A program made the position numbers and the translations under genes. Shown piece by piece: positions 1-8,954 of a stretch of DNA of 64,000 nt (positions are counted from its first letter, which is position 1; every line of letters begins with the position of its first letter). Source of the DNA: Phenylobacterium sp. J426 (lineage in GTDB: Bacteria > Pseudomonadota > Alphaproteobacteria > Caulobacterales > Caulobacteraceae); assembly GCF_024699945.1 (NCBI RefSeq), contig NZ_JAJOMY010000001.1, forward strand, positions 186,001 to 250,000, written 5' to 3'. Under the pieces are notes generated by a model. It was not told the DNA's origin and did no database searches. It worked only from the letters and a program-made list of their open reading frames with translations.

Positions 1-425
1 TCACCCTGCATCGCTACTGGGATCGGGCGAGCTGCCAGGCCTGCGCGCTGAAGCCCCAGTGCACGCCCAGCGTCGAGCGCCGGATCACCCGCTGGGAGCA
101 TGAAGCCACGATCGAGGCGCTGCAGCGGCGGATGGATCTCGCGCCCTACGCCATGCGGGCCCGCCGGCGGATCGTCGAACACCCCTTCGGGACGATCAAA
201 GCCTGGATGGGCCACACCCACTTCCTAATGAAGCGGCTCCCGAACGTGAAGACGGAGATCAGTCTCCACATCCTCGCCTACAACATGAAGCGGGTGATGC
301 AGATGCTCGGAACGGGGCCGCTGATCGCGGCGATCCGGACCTGAGGGAGCGGCGCGTCTAGCCCGCCTGCCATCAGCGGCTCAGCGCCGGCAGCGAGTTT
401 TTACACGGCCTCGGTCGGAAGCCGA
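1..425 (+). mobile_element. Right end of an IS1182-type insertion sequence, cut by the window edge
   Basis: The transposase tail ends at 344 and is followed by about 80 non-coding bases. The stretch GAGTTTTTACACGGCCTCGG at 395-414 resembles the terminal repeat of IS1182-type elements. The left half lies outside the window, so the inverted repeat partner and the target-site duplication cannot be checked. The outer boundary is approximate. Confidence 0.6.
3..344 (+). CDS. Transposase, IS1182 family, C-terminal fragment
   Basis: This is the last 113 residues of a DDE transposase that cuts and moves its own element. The visible part carries a CQAC-ALKPQC cysteine cluster. It then shows the signature of the family's C-terminus: RRRIVEHPFGTIKAWMG (containing the last acidic residue of the catalytic triad), a hydrophobic stretch, and LAYNMKRVMQMLG near the end. 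The frame is open from base 3, so the protein continues upstream beyond the window. Activity cannot be judged from the fragment. An ATG at 132 is internal and not the real start. Confidence 0.85.
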   Translation, partial: TLHRYWDRASCQACALKPQCTPSVERRITRWEHEATIEALQRRMDLAPYAMRARRRIVEHPFGTIKAWMGHTHFLMKRLPNVKTEISLHILAYNMKRVMQMLGTGPLIAAIRT

Positions 426-462
426 CGTTCGGACGGTCGGCTTGGAGGGCGTGCGCGTGCTC

Positions 463-1311
463 CTAGGAACATCGGGCTGAGTTCTCGCGAACTTGCTCTG
501 CCAGCGTGGTGATCAGGCCGAACTGTTGGCGACGCACGTCGAGACTGCTCTCATCCTCGATCGGATGAGGCCGCCAATCGCCGGGCCCAACGCATATGCC
601 TTGAAGACCGAACCTTTGAGGCGCGCCGGCGCCGGCGGCCCACCGATCGAAGAGATAGGGGAAGCGCTTCCGCTCGGTCTGCCCTTGATCCAACAGGGGT
701 TCGAGGACGGCGATCATGCGCCGCTGGAAGCTGCGGTCCTGATCACCATGCTGAACGAGAAGCCAAGCCGCCGCGTCTGCCTTTACGCCGTCTCGACCAA
801 TGGTGAACCAGCCGCGCCGGGCTACCGTCTCCGTTAGCCAGGCGCGGTTGTCTTGATCCACCGCCACCGCCTCGTTGCTGATAAGTCCGCGCAATAGCTT
901 GATAGCTAAGGGCGAGAGCCCGCCGGCGAACTGCGCCTGGGCCTGAGGTGCGAGACTCTCGCGTGCAGCTTGGTCACGAGCTGCGCGTCGGAAGAGCTCG
1001 GCGACATCCGGGTCAGAGGTAGCCTGCGCGAGCTTGGTGAAGCTCGCGGTGGTGGCCCAGCCTCGTAAGGGCGGCTCTCCGGTCCGAAGGACAATGCTGA
1101 CGGCGCTCCGCCTGCGCGCATCCGCGTCGCGAGCCTGTCGACAAGCCCGCGCCCATTCCACTGGGCTAGCTGCGCTTCGCTCTTCGGCGATAGACGAGAG
1201 GGGCGCGGCGAGCGTCGATACACCTAGGCAGCTTCGAAGGTCTGCCGAGCTGATCTCCGCAGCGGGTGAGCTGATCAGCAACGTAAGCGCAGCGAGCGAC
1301 AGACTTAGCAT
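463..1311 (-). CDS. Secreted DUF6624-like protein of unknown function
   Basis: The product has 282 residues and an N-terminal signal-like stretch (MLSLSLAALTLLISSPAAE), so it is probably exported. The C-terminal half matches the pattern I know for DUF6624: a DQDNRAWLTETV motif, a glycine-led WFTIGRDG segment, an AAWLLVQHGDQD motif, then FPYLFDRWAAGAGAPQRFGLQG. No enzymatic role is known to me for this domain. The start is ATG at 1311 with a strong GGAGGTGAAGG ribosome site directly in front. It stands alone beside the insertion sequence and has a plainer codon choice than its neighbours, which would fit an accessory gene. The family call is moderate. Confidence 0.65.
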   Translation of the reverse strand: MLSLSLAALTLLISSPAAEISSADLRSCLGVSTLAAPLSSIAEERSAASPVEWARACRQARDADARRRSAVSIVLRTGEPPLRGWATTASFTKLAQATSDPDVAELFRRAARDQAARESLAPQAQAQFAGGLSPLAIKLLRGLISNEAVAVDQDNRAWLTETVARRGWFTIGRDGVKADAAAWLLVQHGDQDRSFQRRMIAVLEPLLDQGQTERKRFPYLFDRWAAGAGAPQRFGLQGICVGPGDWRPHPIEDESSLDVRRQQFGLITTLAEQVRENSARCS

Positions 1312-1470
1312 CCTTCACCTCCGTCGCTCCCGCCGACGTCAGTGAAGCTTAGAATGCCCATCGAGGGAATGCATCGGACGTCCGCTTCTGAGCCGAACGC
1401 CGAGGTTCGCTAACCACCCCTAGCGGACCATCCGAGCGGCCGGTCATCAGGCAGCTAAGCGAGACAGGCC

Positions 1471-1680
1471 TCAGTGCAGCCGTGGCGGCTCCACCACCGC
1501 CTCGTCCCACTCGCCCTCGTCGTCGCAGACCAGGACGACCCGGCACTCCTCGTCCACGCGCGCATAGTCGAGCGCCGCCGCCAGCGCGGCCGCGCGGCTC
1601 TCGTAACGACCCAGCTCCTCGCCGTCGTCGTCCTGCAGGATCCAGCGGCCGCCCTGGGCCACCACGCTGAGATCGAACAT
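1471..1680 (-). CDS. Small hypothetical protein, DUF2188-like
   Basis: A 69-residue acidic protein. It begins with a short strand pattern (MFDLSVVAQGGRWILQDDDGEELGRY), followed by an alanine-rich helix (SRAAALAAALDYAR) and a second strand (CRVVLVCDDEGEW). The same strand-helix-strand layout is seen in the small proteins at 11199-11408 and 59055-59294, so they appear to be paralogues. The layout resembles DUF2188, whose function is unknown. The start is ATG at 1680. No partner gene is evident. Confidence 0.6.
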   Translation of the reverse strand: MFDLSVVAQGGRWILQDDDGEELGRYESRAAALAAALDYARVDEECRVVLVCDDEGEWDEAVVEPPRLH

Positions 1681-1786
1681 CGAAGGCTCCCCTCGCCCAA
1701 CCCGGTTATCCCGGATCGGCGGCGGGAAGGCGCGAGGATTTCGCGTCGCACGTGTGCGACACGGGCGCGCAGGAGGCGCCGCGGAC

Positions 1787-2035
1787 CTAACCTTCGCGGA
1801 AGTAGGGCTCGACCGGCCCCTTGAGCTTGATGGTCAGCGGATTGCCGCGGCGGTCGCGGGCGTTGCCGGCCGTCACGCGGATCCAGCCTTCGCTGACGCA
1901 GTACTCGTCGACGTTGGTTTTGTCCTCGCCCTTGAACCGCACGCCCACGTTCCGCGCCAGCATCTCGGCGTCATAGTAGGGGCTGTCGGGATCCACCGAG
2001 AGGCGGTCCGGCGGGGTATCGGTCTTCTCGCTCAT
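1787..2035 (-). CDS. DUF3297 family protein
   Basis: This 82-residue soluble protein has the full length and the near-invariant pattern of DUF3297: PPDRLSVDPDSPYYD at the start, NVGVRFKG, TNVDEYCVSEGWIRV, then RRGNPLTIKLKGPVEPYF at the end. The family is common in proteobacteria and has no established function. The start is ATG at 2035. It lies 46 bases downstream of the ClpP-like gene on the same strand and may be co-transcribed with it. Confidence 0.85.
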   Translation of the reverse strand: MSEKTDTPPDRLSVDPDSPYYDAEMLARNVGVRFKGEDKTNVDEYCVSEGWIRVTAGNARDRRGNPLTIKLKGPVEPYFREG

Positions 2036-2081
2036 GCCGCGCGAGGTCGCACAGAGCGGCCCCCCATTTCAAGGCAGGCGT

Positions 2082-2660
2082 TCAGATGAGGCCGGCCACC
2101 AGGCGCCGCGCCAGCGCCTCGTCCGCGTGGACGTACCAGTTCACCTGCGCCCGCTCGAGCAGCTCGGACATGCCGACGTCGGTGTCCTCGATCAGATCGT
2201 CGAAGTCCTCTTCCTCGACGTCCAGGCCCGTGTCGATCTCGCCCAGCAGCGCTTCGACCCGCATCCTCGCCGCCTTGAGCGGCCCCTCGAAGGTCACTGT
2301 CTTGTTGAGCTGCCGGCAATGGATCAGCAGCGCCGTCCCCCGGCTCAGCCAGCGGTCCGTCCGCGGGAAGGCCGACATGATCGTCACCCCGGCGGAGTAG
2401 ACCACCGACTTGCCGAGGAAGATCGTCCGGCGGCCGGTCCGCTCGCGGAACAGCCGAACGTCGGCCGCGATCCGCCGCCCGATGTCGGCATCGCCGCCGG
2501 TGGTGGTCAGCTCCAGCACCAGCGGTCCCTCGCCGGCCGTCTCCGCCATCGCCATGCCGTCGATGAAGAACCGCAGCATGGCCTCGTCCACCGGGCCGTT
2601 CAGCCGAACCTGCGGGCTCGCCAGCTCGGCCGGCGCCCGGGCCATCGTTGCATCGTCCAT
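2082..2660 (-). CDS. ClpP/SDH-superfamily serine protease-like protein
   Basis: The 192-residue product has the ClpP/crotonase fold pattern. LVLELTTTGGDADIGRRIAADVRLF matches the glycine-rich strand and helix, and VVYSAGVTIMSAFPRTDRW places a serine where the ClpP nucleophile sits. LLIHC places a histidine at the usual catalytic position. The C-terminal 50 residues are acidic and unlike ClpP. No clpX or clpA lies nearby, so this is a divergent peptidase-like protein rather than the housekeeping ClpP. ATG at 2660 is preferred over a TTG at 2687; a second ATG at 2645 is also possible. It is divergent from the DUF885 gene. Confidence 0.65.
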   Translation of the reverse strand: MDDATMARAPAELASPQVRLNGPVDEAMLRFFIDGMAMAETAGEGPLVLELTTTGGDADIGRRIAADVRLFRERTGRRTIFLGKSVVYSAGVTIMSAFPRTDRWLSRGTALLIHCRQLNKTVTFEGPLKAARMRVEALLGEIDTGLDVEEEDFDDLIEDTDVGMSELLERAQVNWYVHADEALARRLVAGLI

Positions 2661-2758
2661 GGCCGGCGGAACGCGCGAGCCCGGCAAAGGCGCCCTGCCT
2701 TGCCAAATGGCGCGGCCCGTCGTCTGTTCGGCGCCGCTTGAAGGGGGAGTTTCTTCGC

Positions 2759-4514
2759 ATGACGATCCGGGCTCTGGCGGTCGCGGCCGCCCTGGTTATG
2801 GCGGCGCCGGCCCAGGCGCAGGACGCGCCGGCGCAGTTCAGGCAGCTCCTCGACGACCATTGGGCCTGGTACCTGAAGAACAATCCCGTCCAGGCCAGCA
2901 CGCTCGGCGTTCGCACCTACGACAAGGAGCTGGGCGACCCCTCGCTCGCGGCCATCGACCGCGAAGCCGCCGACGCAGCCGCCTTCCTGAAGCGTCTCGA
3001 CGCGATCCCCGCCGAAGCACTCTCCCCGGCTGACCGCCTGAACCGCGACATCCTCCGGCGCGAGCTCGCCAACCAGGTCGAGGGCGGCAGGTTCGTCCAG
3101 CGCGCCATCCTGTTCTCGAACCGTCGCGGCTGGCACCTCAGCTTCGCGCGCCTGGGCGAGCGGATGCCGATGTTCAACCTCGCGGACTACGAAAGCTACG
3201 TCGCCCGCCTCGCCGCCTTCCCCGACTACAACCGCAAGGCCATCGAGACGACGCGCACCCTCGTAAAGGCCAGGGCGACGCATCCCTGCGCCGCCATGGT
3301 CGGCTTCGAGCGCGGCATCCAGAACCAGATCGTGGACGATCCGGCGAAATCGGATCTCTACGCGCCCTTCCTGAAGCCGAAACCGGCGGCGATCACCGAC
3401 GCCCAGTGGGCCGATCTGTCGGGCCGGGCGAAGCAGCTCATCTCCTCGGGCGTCGTCCCGGCCCACCGCGACTTCCTGAAGTTCTATGAGACCGAGTACG
3501 CGCCCGCCTGCCGCAAGGGGGTTCGGCGCTTCCGAAATGCCGCAGGGCCGCGAGTGGTACGCGTACCGCATCCGGCTGATGACCACGATGAACCGGACCC
3601 CGGAGGAGGTGCACCAGCTGGGCCTCGCCGAAGTCGCGCGCATCCGCGCCGAGATGGACGCCGTGGTGAAGCGCTCCGGGTTCGCCGGCGACCGCGCCGC
3701 CTATGTCGAGCATCTGCGGACCGACCCGAAGTACTATCCGAAGACGGCTGAAGAGCTGATGGCCGTGGCCAGCGTGCTGGCCAAGCGCATCGACGGCGAG
3801 ATGCCCAAGCTGTTCGGCCGCCTGCCGCGCACGCCCTATACGGTGCGCGAGGTCCCCGCGGCCATCGCCCCCGGCACCACCACCGCCTACTACAACTCCG
3901 GCTCCTACAAGGGCGGCCAGCCGGGCATCTACTACGTCAACACCTCCAAGCTCGATCAGCGCCCGCTGTTCGAGATGCCGGCGCTGACCGTCCACGAGGC
4001 CGTCCCCGGCCACCACCAGCAGCTCTCCATCCAGGACGAGCTGGAGGGCCTGCCCGAGTTCCGCAAGTACGCCGTGAACTTCACCGCCTTCACCGAAGGG
4101 TGGGGTCTCTATTCCGAGCGCCTCGGGATCGACATGGGCCTCTACGACACCCCCGAGAAGGACTTCGGCCGCCTGTCTTACGAGATGTGGCGCGCCTGCC
4201 GACTCGTGGTCGACACGGGTCTTCACGCCAAGGGCTGGACGAAGGACCAGGCCATCCAGTTCATGCTCGACAACACCGCGCTGTCGCGCGGCAACATCGA
4301 GGCCGAGGTCAACCGCTACATGGTCGATACAGCCCAGGCGCTGGCCTACAAGCACGGCGAGCTGAAGCTGCGCGAGCTCCGCGCCAAGGCCGAGAAGGCG
4401 CTGGGGCCGAAGTTCGACCTCCGGGCCTTCCACGACGTCGCACTCGAGAACGGCGAGGTCCCCCTCGACGTCCTCGACGCCCACGTCACCGCCTGGATCG
4501 AGACGCAGAAGTAA
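2759..4514 (+). CDS. DUF885 family secreted metallopeptidase-like protein (one-base frameshift)
   Basis: About 585 residues. A signal peptide (MTIRALAVAAALVMAAPAQAQ) sends it to the periplasm. The central VHEAVPGHHQQL is the HExxPGH zinc-site motif typical of DUF885 proteins, which are presumed peptidases. ATG at 2759 follows an AAGGGGGAG ribosome site. The first part reads in one frame as far as RKG near 3516, and the rest (GASEMPQGREWYAYRIRLMTT onward) reads in the next frame. Removing one G from the five-G run at 3517-3521 restores RKGFGASEMPQG, so one surplus base explains the break. Both halves are otherwise intact. It is followed by another secreted peptidase gene. Confidence 0.85.
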
Positions 4515-4518
4515 CGCC

Positions 4519-4686
4519 CTACCTCCCCCATCGCGGCAGCGATGGCGGGAGGGGGACCGCCCGCCGTAGAGCGGGTGGTGGAGGGGGCAGGCCGCACGCG
4601 CCGCACCTTTCGTTCGCCCCTCCACCCCCGGCTCTTCGCTGCGCTCGGCCGGCGGCCCCCCTCCCGCCGCTGCGCAGGGGAGGTAG
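4519..4686. repeat. Dispersed long palindromic intergenic repeat, copy 1
   Basis: The 212-base gap between the two peptidase genes is almost filled by an element with perfect 10-bp ends, CTACCTCCCC at 4519-4528 and GGGGAGGTAG at 4677-4686. It also carries inner inverted segments (TGGTGGAGGGGGC against CCCCTCCACC). A second copy with the same layout lies at 26297-26497. No coding capacity is apparent. It resembles a REP- or MITE-like family and could also act as a strong transcript structure. Confidence 0.7.
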
Positions 4687-4726
4687 ATCGTTGCCAAGCG
4701 CCGCCGCACGCTGTTCAACAGGCGCC

Positions 4727-6931
4727 ATGAAGCTCATCCTCGCCGCCGCTGCGGCCATCGCTCTCTCCGGCGCCGCCATGGCCGAACAGCTCCCGCCGAA
4801 GCGGATCTTCGAAAGCCCCGACCTCAACGGCCCGCGCGCCCGGGGCGTGAAGCTGTCGCCCGACGGCCGGTCGGTGACCTACATCAAGGTCCGCGCCGAC
4901 GACCTCACCGTCACCGACCTGTGGGTGGCCGACGTGGCCGGCGGCGAGCCGCGCCTGCTGATCGACGGCAAGACGCTGGCGCCGGACGCGCGCGAGCTCT
5001 CCGAGGCCGAGAAGGCCCGCCGCGAGCGGGCCGGCGTCGCCACCCGCGGCGTCGTCGACTACGCCTGGGACGACCAGGGCCGGCTGATCCTCGCCCCCGT
5101 CGAGGGCGACCTCTACGTCTACGACCTTGGCTCCCAGCAGGTCCGCCAACTCACGCGAACGCCCGGCGACGAGATCGACGCCAAGGTGAGCCCCCGCGGC
5201 CGGTTCGTTTCCTACGTCCGCGACGACAACCTCTACGTCACGCCCATCGCCGGCGGGGCCGAACAGGCAATCACCCAGGGCGGCACGGAGCTGAAGAGCT
5301 GGGGCACGGCCGAGTTCATCGCCCAGGAGGAAATGGACCGCCACACCGGCTACTGGTGGAGCCCGGACGAGAGCCGGATCGCCATCGCCTTCGTCGACCA
5401 GACCGGCGTCGATGTGGTCGATCGTCCGGAAGTCGGCGCCACGGGCGCCAAGGTGGTCGCCCAGCGCTATCCGCGCGTCGGCCGCCCCAACGCCGTCGTC
5501 GACCTCTATGTGCAGGACCTGGCCGGCGGCCAGCGCCTGAAGGTCGATCTCGGCGACAATCCCGACATCTACCTGGGTCGGGTCACCTGGTCGAAGGACG
5601 GCCGCACGCTGTACGTCCAGCGCCAGTCGCGCGACCAGCGCCGCCTCGACCTGCTCGCCGTCGATCCGGTCACGGGCAAGGGCAAGGTGATCCTGACCGA
5701 GACCAGCCCGCACTGGGTGGACCTGACGGACGACTTCCGTCCGCTCGCCGACGGGACCTTCCTCTGGTCGTCCGAAAGGAGCGGCTTCCGCCACCTCTAC
5801 CTGCACCGCGCCGACGGCCGGGTCCTTCGCCAGGTGACGAAAGGGCAGTGGCCCGTCGCCGCCCTGCTCGGCGTCGACGAGGCCCGTGGCGTCGCCATCT
5901 TCAGCGCCAACAAGGACGTCCCCGTCGAGCGCCGCCTCTACGAGCTCTCGTACAAGGCCCCGGCCGCGCCCCGGGCGCTCACGCCCGCCGGCGGCTGGTG
6001 GAGCGCCGAGGTCGCCCGGACCGGCGGCGCCTTCGTCGGGACCTACGAGGATCCGAAGACCCCGCCCCAGACCGCCCTCTATCGCGCCGAGGGAACCCGC
6101 GTGCGGTGGATCGAGGAGAACCGGCTGGCCGCCGGCCACCCCTTCGCGCCCTACGTCGATCGCCTGCGCGCGCCCGAGTACGGGACGATCAAGGCCGCCG
6201 ACGGCAGCCCCCTCTGGTACTCGCTCCGCACCCCGCCCGGGTTCGATCCTGCGAAGAAATATCCGGTGATCGTCCAGGTCTACGGCGGCCCCGGCAGCGC
6301 CCGGGTCTTCAAGGGCTGGCAGTCGCCGGAGGACCAGATCCTGCTCGACGCCGGATACATCCTCTTCAGGCTCGACAACCGCGGGACGCCGAACCGCTCG
6401 ACCGCCTTCAAGACCGCCATCGACCGCAAGCTCGGCCAGCTCGAGGTGGACGACCAGATCGCCGGCGCCCGCTGGCTGCAGGCCCTGCCGTACGTCGACA
6501 AGGACCGCATCGGCGTCACCGGCTGGTCCTACGGCGGCTACATGACGCTCCTGCTTCTGACCGCGCCGGACAGCCCCTTCAGGGCCGGCGTCTCGGGCGC
6601 GCCCGTCACCGACTGGACGCTCTACGACACCCACTACACTGAGCGCTTCATGGGCACGCCCAACGACAACAAGGACGGCTACGAGCGGTCTGAGGTCGTC
6701 CGCCGCCTCGACCGGCTGAAGCCCGGCAGCCTGCTGCTGGTCCACGGCATGGCCGACGACAACGTCACCTTCGACCACTCGACGCGGGTGATGTTCGACC
6801 TGCAGGCCAAGGGCGTGCCGTTCGAGACCATGGTCTATCCCGGTCTGCGCCACCGCGGCGGCTGGACGCCCACCAACCGCCTGCACCGCGCCATGCAGGC
6901 CCTCGACTTCTTCGACAGAAGGCTGAAGTGA
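4727..6931 (+). CDS. Secreted S9 family (dipeptidyl-peptidase IV-type) serine peptidase
   Basis: This 734-residue exported enzyme (signal MKLILAAAAAIALSGAAMA) should cleave dipeptides from peptide N-termini. Residues 30-450 form the DPP-IV beta-propeller. They include AEFIAQEEMDRHTGYWW, whose double glutamate binds the substrate amino group in S9B enzymes. Residues 480-734 form the alpha/beta hydrolase domain. It contains GWSYGGYM (Ser601), HGMADDNVTF (Asp677) and YPGLRHRGG (His709), so the catalytic triad is complete. ATG at 4727 is chosen because the signal peptide begins there. A 22-base hairpin follows the stop. The propeller helps exclude large proteins, suggesting peptide scavenging in the periplasm. 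Confidence 0.92.
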   Translation: MKLILAAAAAIALSGAAMAEQLPPKRIFESPDLNGPRARGVKLSPDGRSVTYIKVRADDLTVTDLWVADVAGGEPRLLIDGKTLAPDARELSEAEKARRERAGVATRGVVDYAWDDQGRLILAPVEGDLYVYDLGSQQVRQLTRTPGDEIDAKVSPRGRFVSYVRDDNLYVTPIAGGAEQAITQGGTELKSWGTAEFIAQEEMDRHTGYWWSPDESRIAIAFVDQTGVDVVDRPEVGATGAKVVAQRYPRVGRPNAVVDLYVQDLAGGQRLKVDLGDNPDIYLGRVTWSKDGRTLYVQRQSRDQRRLDLLAVDPVTGKGKVILTETSPHWVDLTDDFRPLADGTFLWSSERSGFRHLYLHRADGRVLRQVTKGQWPVAALLGVDEARGVAIFSANKDVPVERRLYELSYKAPAAPRALTPAGGWWSAEVARTGGAFVGTYEDPKTPPQTALYRAEGTRVRWIEENRLAAGHPFAPYVDRLRAPEYGTIKAADGSPLWYSLRTPPGFDPAKKYPVIVQVYGGPGSARVFKGWQSPEDQILLDAGYILFRLDNRGTPNRSTAFKTAIDRKLGQLEVDDQIAGARWLQALPYVDKDRIGVTGWSYGGYMTLLLLTAPDSPFRAGVSGAPVTDWTLYDTHYTERFMGTPNDNKDGYERSEVVRRLDRLKPGSLLLVHGMADDNVTFDHSTRVMFDLQAKGVPFETMVYPGLRHRGGWTPTNRLHRAMQALDFFDRRLK

Positions 6932-6933
6932 CC

Positions 6934-6955
6934 TTCTCCCCGCGAGGGGAGAAGA
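6934..6955. terminator. Hairpin between convergent genes
   Basis: CTTCTCCCC at 6934-6942 and GGGGAGAAG at 6947-6955 form a perfect 9-bp stem with a GCGA loop. It sits between the stop codons of two converging genes (6931 and 6964), so it can serve both strands. There is no long T tract. The same CTTCTCCCC type of hairpin is a frequent dispersed element in related genomes. Confidence 0.65.
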
Positions 6956-6963
6956 CGCTCACA

Positions 6964-7719
6964 TCACCGCGGCTTGCGGAACTTCATCGCGAACTGGTCG
7001 GTCTTCCCGCGGATCGACGGGTCGAAGACGCTGGCCGTGTGCGGGTCGGCGCTGTCGCGCAGCAGCGGGCTTTCGCCCTCGAACCTGAAGCCGGCCGCCT
7101 CGACCTCCTGGCGCACGATCGACGGCTCGATCCGGTGCACCTTCGTCGCCGCCTCGAGCCCCGAGCCCGGCGCCGCCACATGGTCGACGATGACGTAGAG
7201 CCCGCCCGGCTTCAGCGACTTGAAGACCTCGGCGTTCACGGTCTGCGCGACGCCCTTCGGGAAGTTGGAGAGGTGCAGGTCGTGGTAGTTCTGGACCGTG
7301 AACACCAGGTCCAGGCCATCCGGCAGGTCCAGCGCAGCCAGGCTCTCGCGGCTGGAGGTGACGTTCTTGTAGTCGGCGACCACCTTCGTCTGGTTTTCGC
7401 CGTAGCTCGCCTGGTACTTGATGAACTCGTCCGGCTGATAGGCGTGGACCTGGCCCTTCGGCCCGACCGCCGCCGACAGGATGCGGGTGAAATAGCCGCC
7501 GCCCATGATGAAGTCGGCCACCTTCTGCCCGGGCTTCACCTCGGCGAACGCCAGCAGCTCGGCGGGCTGGCGCGCCGCGTCACGGCCCACGTCCGCCGCC
7601 GGACGGGCCGTGTGGGCGAGCGCTGCGGTGAGATGCGCGGGGACCGCCTGGGCCAGCGCCGCGCCGGCCGCGGTCACCATCAGGGCGGAAAGAAGCGGAA
7701 CCAGGATCCTGCGGGCCAT
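6964..7719 (-). CDS. Exported class I SAM-dependent methyltransferase-like protein (COG4798 type)
   Basis: The 251-residue product begins with a signal peptide (MARRILVPLLSALMVTAAGAALA). A methyltransferase fold follows: VADFIMGGGYFTRILSAAVG is motif I, and LDLVFTVQNYHDLH is motif IV with an NYHD signature. LKPGGLYVIVDHVAAPGSG is the strand after the fourth motif. This matches the COG4798 predicted methyltransferases. The substrate is unknown, and the source of S-adenosylmethionine outside the cytoplasm is unexplained. ATG at 7719 gives the complete signal peptide. It is convergent with the DPP-IV gene. Confidence 0.8.
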   Translation of the reverse strand: MARRILVPLLSALMVTAAGAALAQAVPAHLTAALAHTARPAADVGRDAARQPAELLAFAEVKPGQKVADFIMGGGYFTRILSAAVGPKGQVHAYQPDEFIKYQASYGENQTKVVADYKNVTSSRESLAALDLPDGLDLVFTVQNYHDLHLSNFPKGVAQTVNAEVFKSLKPGGLYVIVDHVAAPGSGLEAATKVHRIEPSIVRQEVEAAGFRFEGESPLLRDSADPHTASVFDPSIRGKTDQFAMKFRKPR

Positions 7720-7794
7720 TCGGGCCTCCCTCGACTGCCGTTCGGCGAACCGTAGCAGAGGAACGGGCCGAACCGAATGGCGCCGCTCGTCTCC

Positions 7795-8454
7795 TCAGGC
7801 GTTCTCCATCGCCGGTTCGTTCTCCCGGAACGGTGCGAGCTGCGCCTCCAGCGCCCGCCCGAACGCCGGCCGCGCCTCGCAGCGCGCCAGGTATGGCCCC
7901 AGCACCGGATGGCCGGTCACCAGATCGGTGTCCCGCAGGCCGCGCAGCACCGTCGCCATCATCAGGTCCCCCGCCGTGAAGCGGTCTTCCAGATGCTCCC
8001 GGCCGTCCAGCCGCCGGGCCAGGCCGTCCAGCCGCCGCCGGATCGTCTCGACCACCTGCGGCCGGCGCTCGGCCGTCCAGGCCTCGCCGGCGTGGAACAG
8101 GTCGATGTCCGCCAGCGGGCCGATATAGGCGTCGACGCTGTCCAGCGAGGCCGTCACCCACTGCACGGTCTTGGCCCGCCCGGCGGGATCGCGCGGCATC
8201 AGCGCCTCGGACCGCTCGGCGATGTGCAGCACGATCGCGCCGCTCTCGAACAGCACCAGGCCGTCCTCCTCGATCGCCGGCACCTGCCCCCACGGCTGGA
8301 TGGCGCGGTACTCGGGCTGGTCCTGGTCGCCCAGGCCGAGGAGCCGGGTGGCGTAGGGGACGCCGGCCTCTTCCAGCGCCCACCGGACCCGCAGGTCGCG
8401 GACCAGGCCCTGGGCGAAGGGCGGCACCCACTTGAAGGCGTAGAGCGTGATCAT
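7795..8454 (-). CDS. Glutathione S-transferase family protein
   Basis: A 219-residue cytosolic protein with a thioredoxin-like N-terminal domain (MITLYAFKWVPPFAQGLVRDLRVRW). VPAIEEDGLVLFESGAI contains the cis-proline and the glutamate-serine pair that hold glutathione. A helical C-terminal domain ending near 205 includes the FTAGDLMMATVL N-capping box. The substrate is not predictable. It is the last gene of the coupled DUF899-GST operon. Its ATG at 8454 overlaps the SRPBCC stop by four bases (ATGA), which fixes the start and implies translational coupling. Confidence 0.88.
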   Translation of the reverse strand: MITLYAFKWVPPFAQGLVRDLRVRWALEEAGVPYATRLLGLGDQDQPEYRAIQPWGQVPAIEEDGLVLFESGAIVLHIAERSEALMPRDPAGRAKTVQWVTASLDSVDAYIGPLADIDLFHAGEAWTAERRPQVVETIRRRLDGLARRLDGREHLEDRFTAGDLMMATVLRGLRDTDLVTGHPVLGPYLARCEARPAFGRALEAQLAPFRENEPAMENA

Positions 8455-8954
8455 GCGTGGTCCTCCGGCTCGGCCTCGACATAGGCCTGTTGCTTGTCCA
8501 GCAGCCCGCTCCAGCCGGCGATGTGGCTGTCCCGCCGCGCGACGTCGGTGAAGGGGGTCTGGTGGAAGGTCTGGATGGTCCCGTCGTGGGCCTCGGCGAA
8601 GGTGATCGTCACCGTCGTCTCGATCCCTGCCGCCGGACCGTCGTCCCAGGCGAAGGTGAAGACGATGCGGCGGTCCTCGACGATCTCGCGATAGACGCCC
8701 TCGTGCCAGTTCTCGCCGTAGCGATCCGAGGTGAACCCGGCCCGCCACTTGCCGCCCTCGCGGAACTCGTGGCTGAAGTGGATGCAGCGGCAGTGCTTGG
8801 GCGCCCACCAGTTCGCCCGGTGCACCGGGTCGGCCCACATCCGGAAGACCAGCGGGATCGGCGCATCAAAGTGCCGGACGATGAGCAGCTCATCGTCGCG
8901 AAGCGGCATCCCGGGGTCGACGACGCCCGCGCGCACGTCAGTTCTTGCGTCCAT
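8451..8954 (-). CDS. SRPBCC (AHSA1-type) domain protein
   Basis: The 167-residue product has the START/Bet v1-like fold of the AHSA1 branch. RHFDAPIPLVFRMWADPVHRANWWAP is the first strand and helix with the paired tryptophans. WRAGFTSDRYGENWHEGVYREI and VTITFAEA are later strands, and the C-terminal helix lies at HIAGWSGLLDKQ. Such proteins bind hydrophobic ligands. In bacteria they often sit, as here, beside an ArsR-type regulator. ATG at 8954 overlaps the end of the regulator gene by 17 bases. The ligand is unknown. Confidence 0.88.
   Translation of the reverse strand: MDARTDVRAGVVDPGMPLRDDELLIVRHFDAPIPLVFRMWADPVHRANWWAPKHCRCIHFSHEFREGGKWRAGFTSDRYGENWHEGVYREIVEDRRIVFTFAWDDGPAAGIETTVTITFAEAHDGTIQTFHQTPFTDVARRDSHIAGWSGLLDKQQAYVEAEPEDHA

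Noticed and set aside
3486-4514. The second half of the DUF885 gene as a separate gene starting at 3486
   Set aside because: The two halves join in the correct order for one family if one G is removed from a five-G run. The apparent start region has no ribosome site and no family match.
4715-6886. A 723-codon open frame on the minus strand opposite the S9 peptidase
   Set aside because: It is the antisense shadow of a clear DPP-IV gene in GC-rich DNA. It has no domain pattern and its composition (Val, Gly, Asp, Ala) is typical of such shadows.
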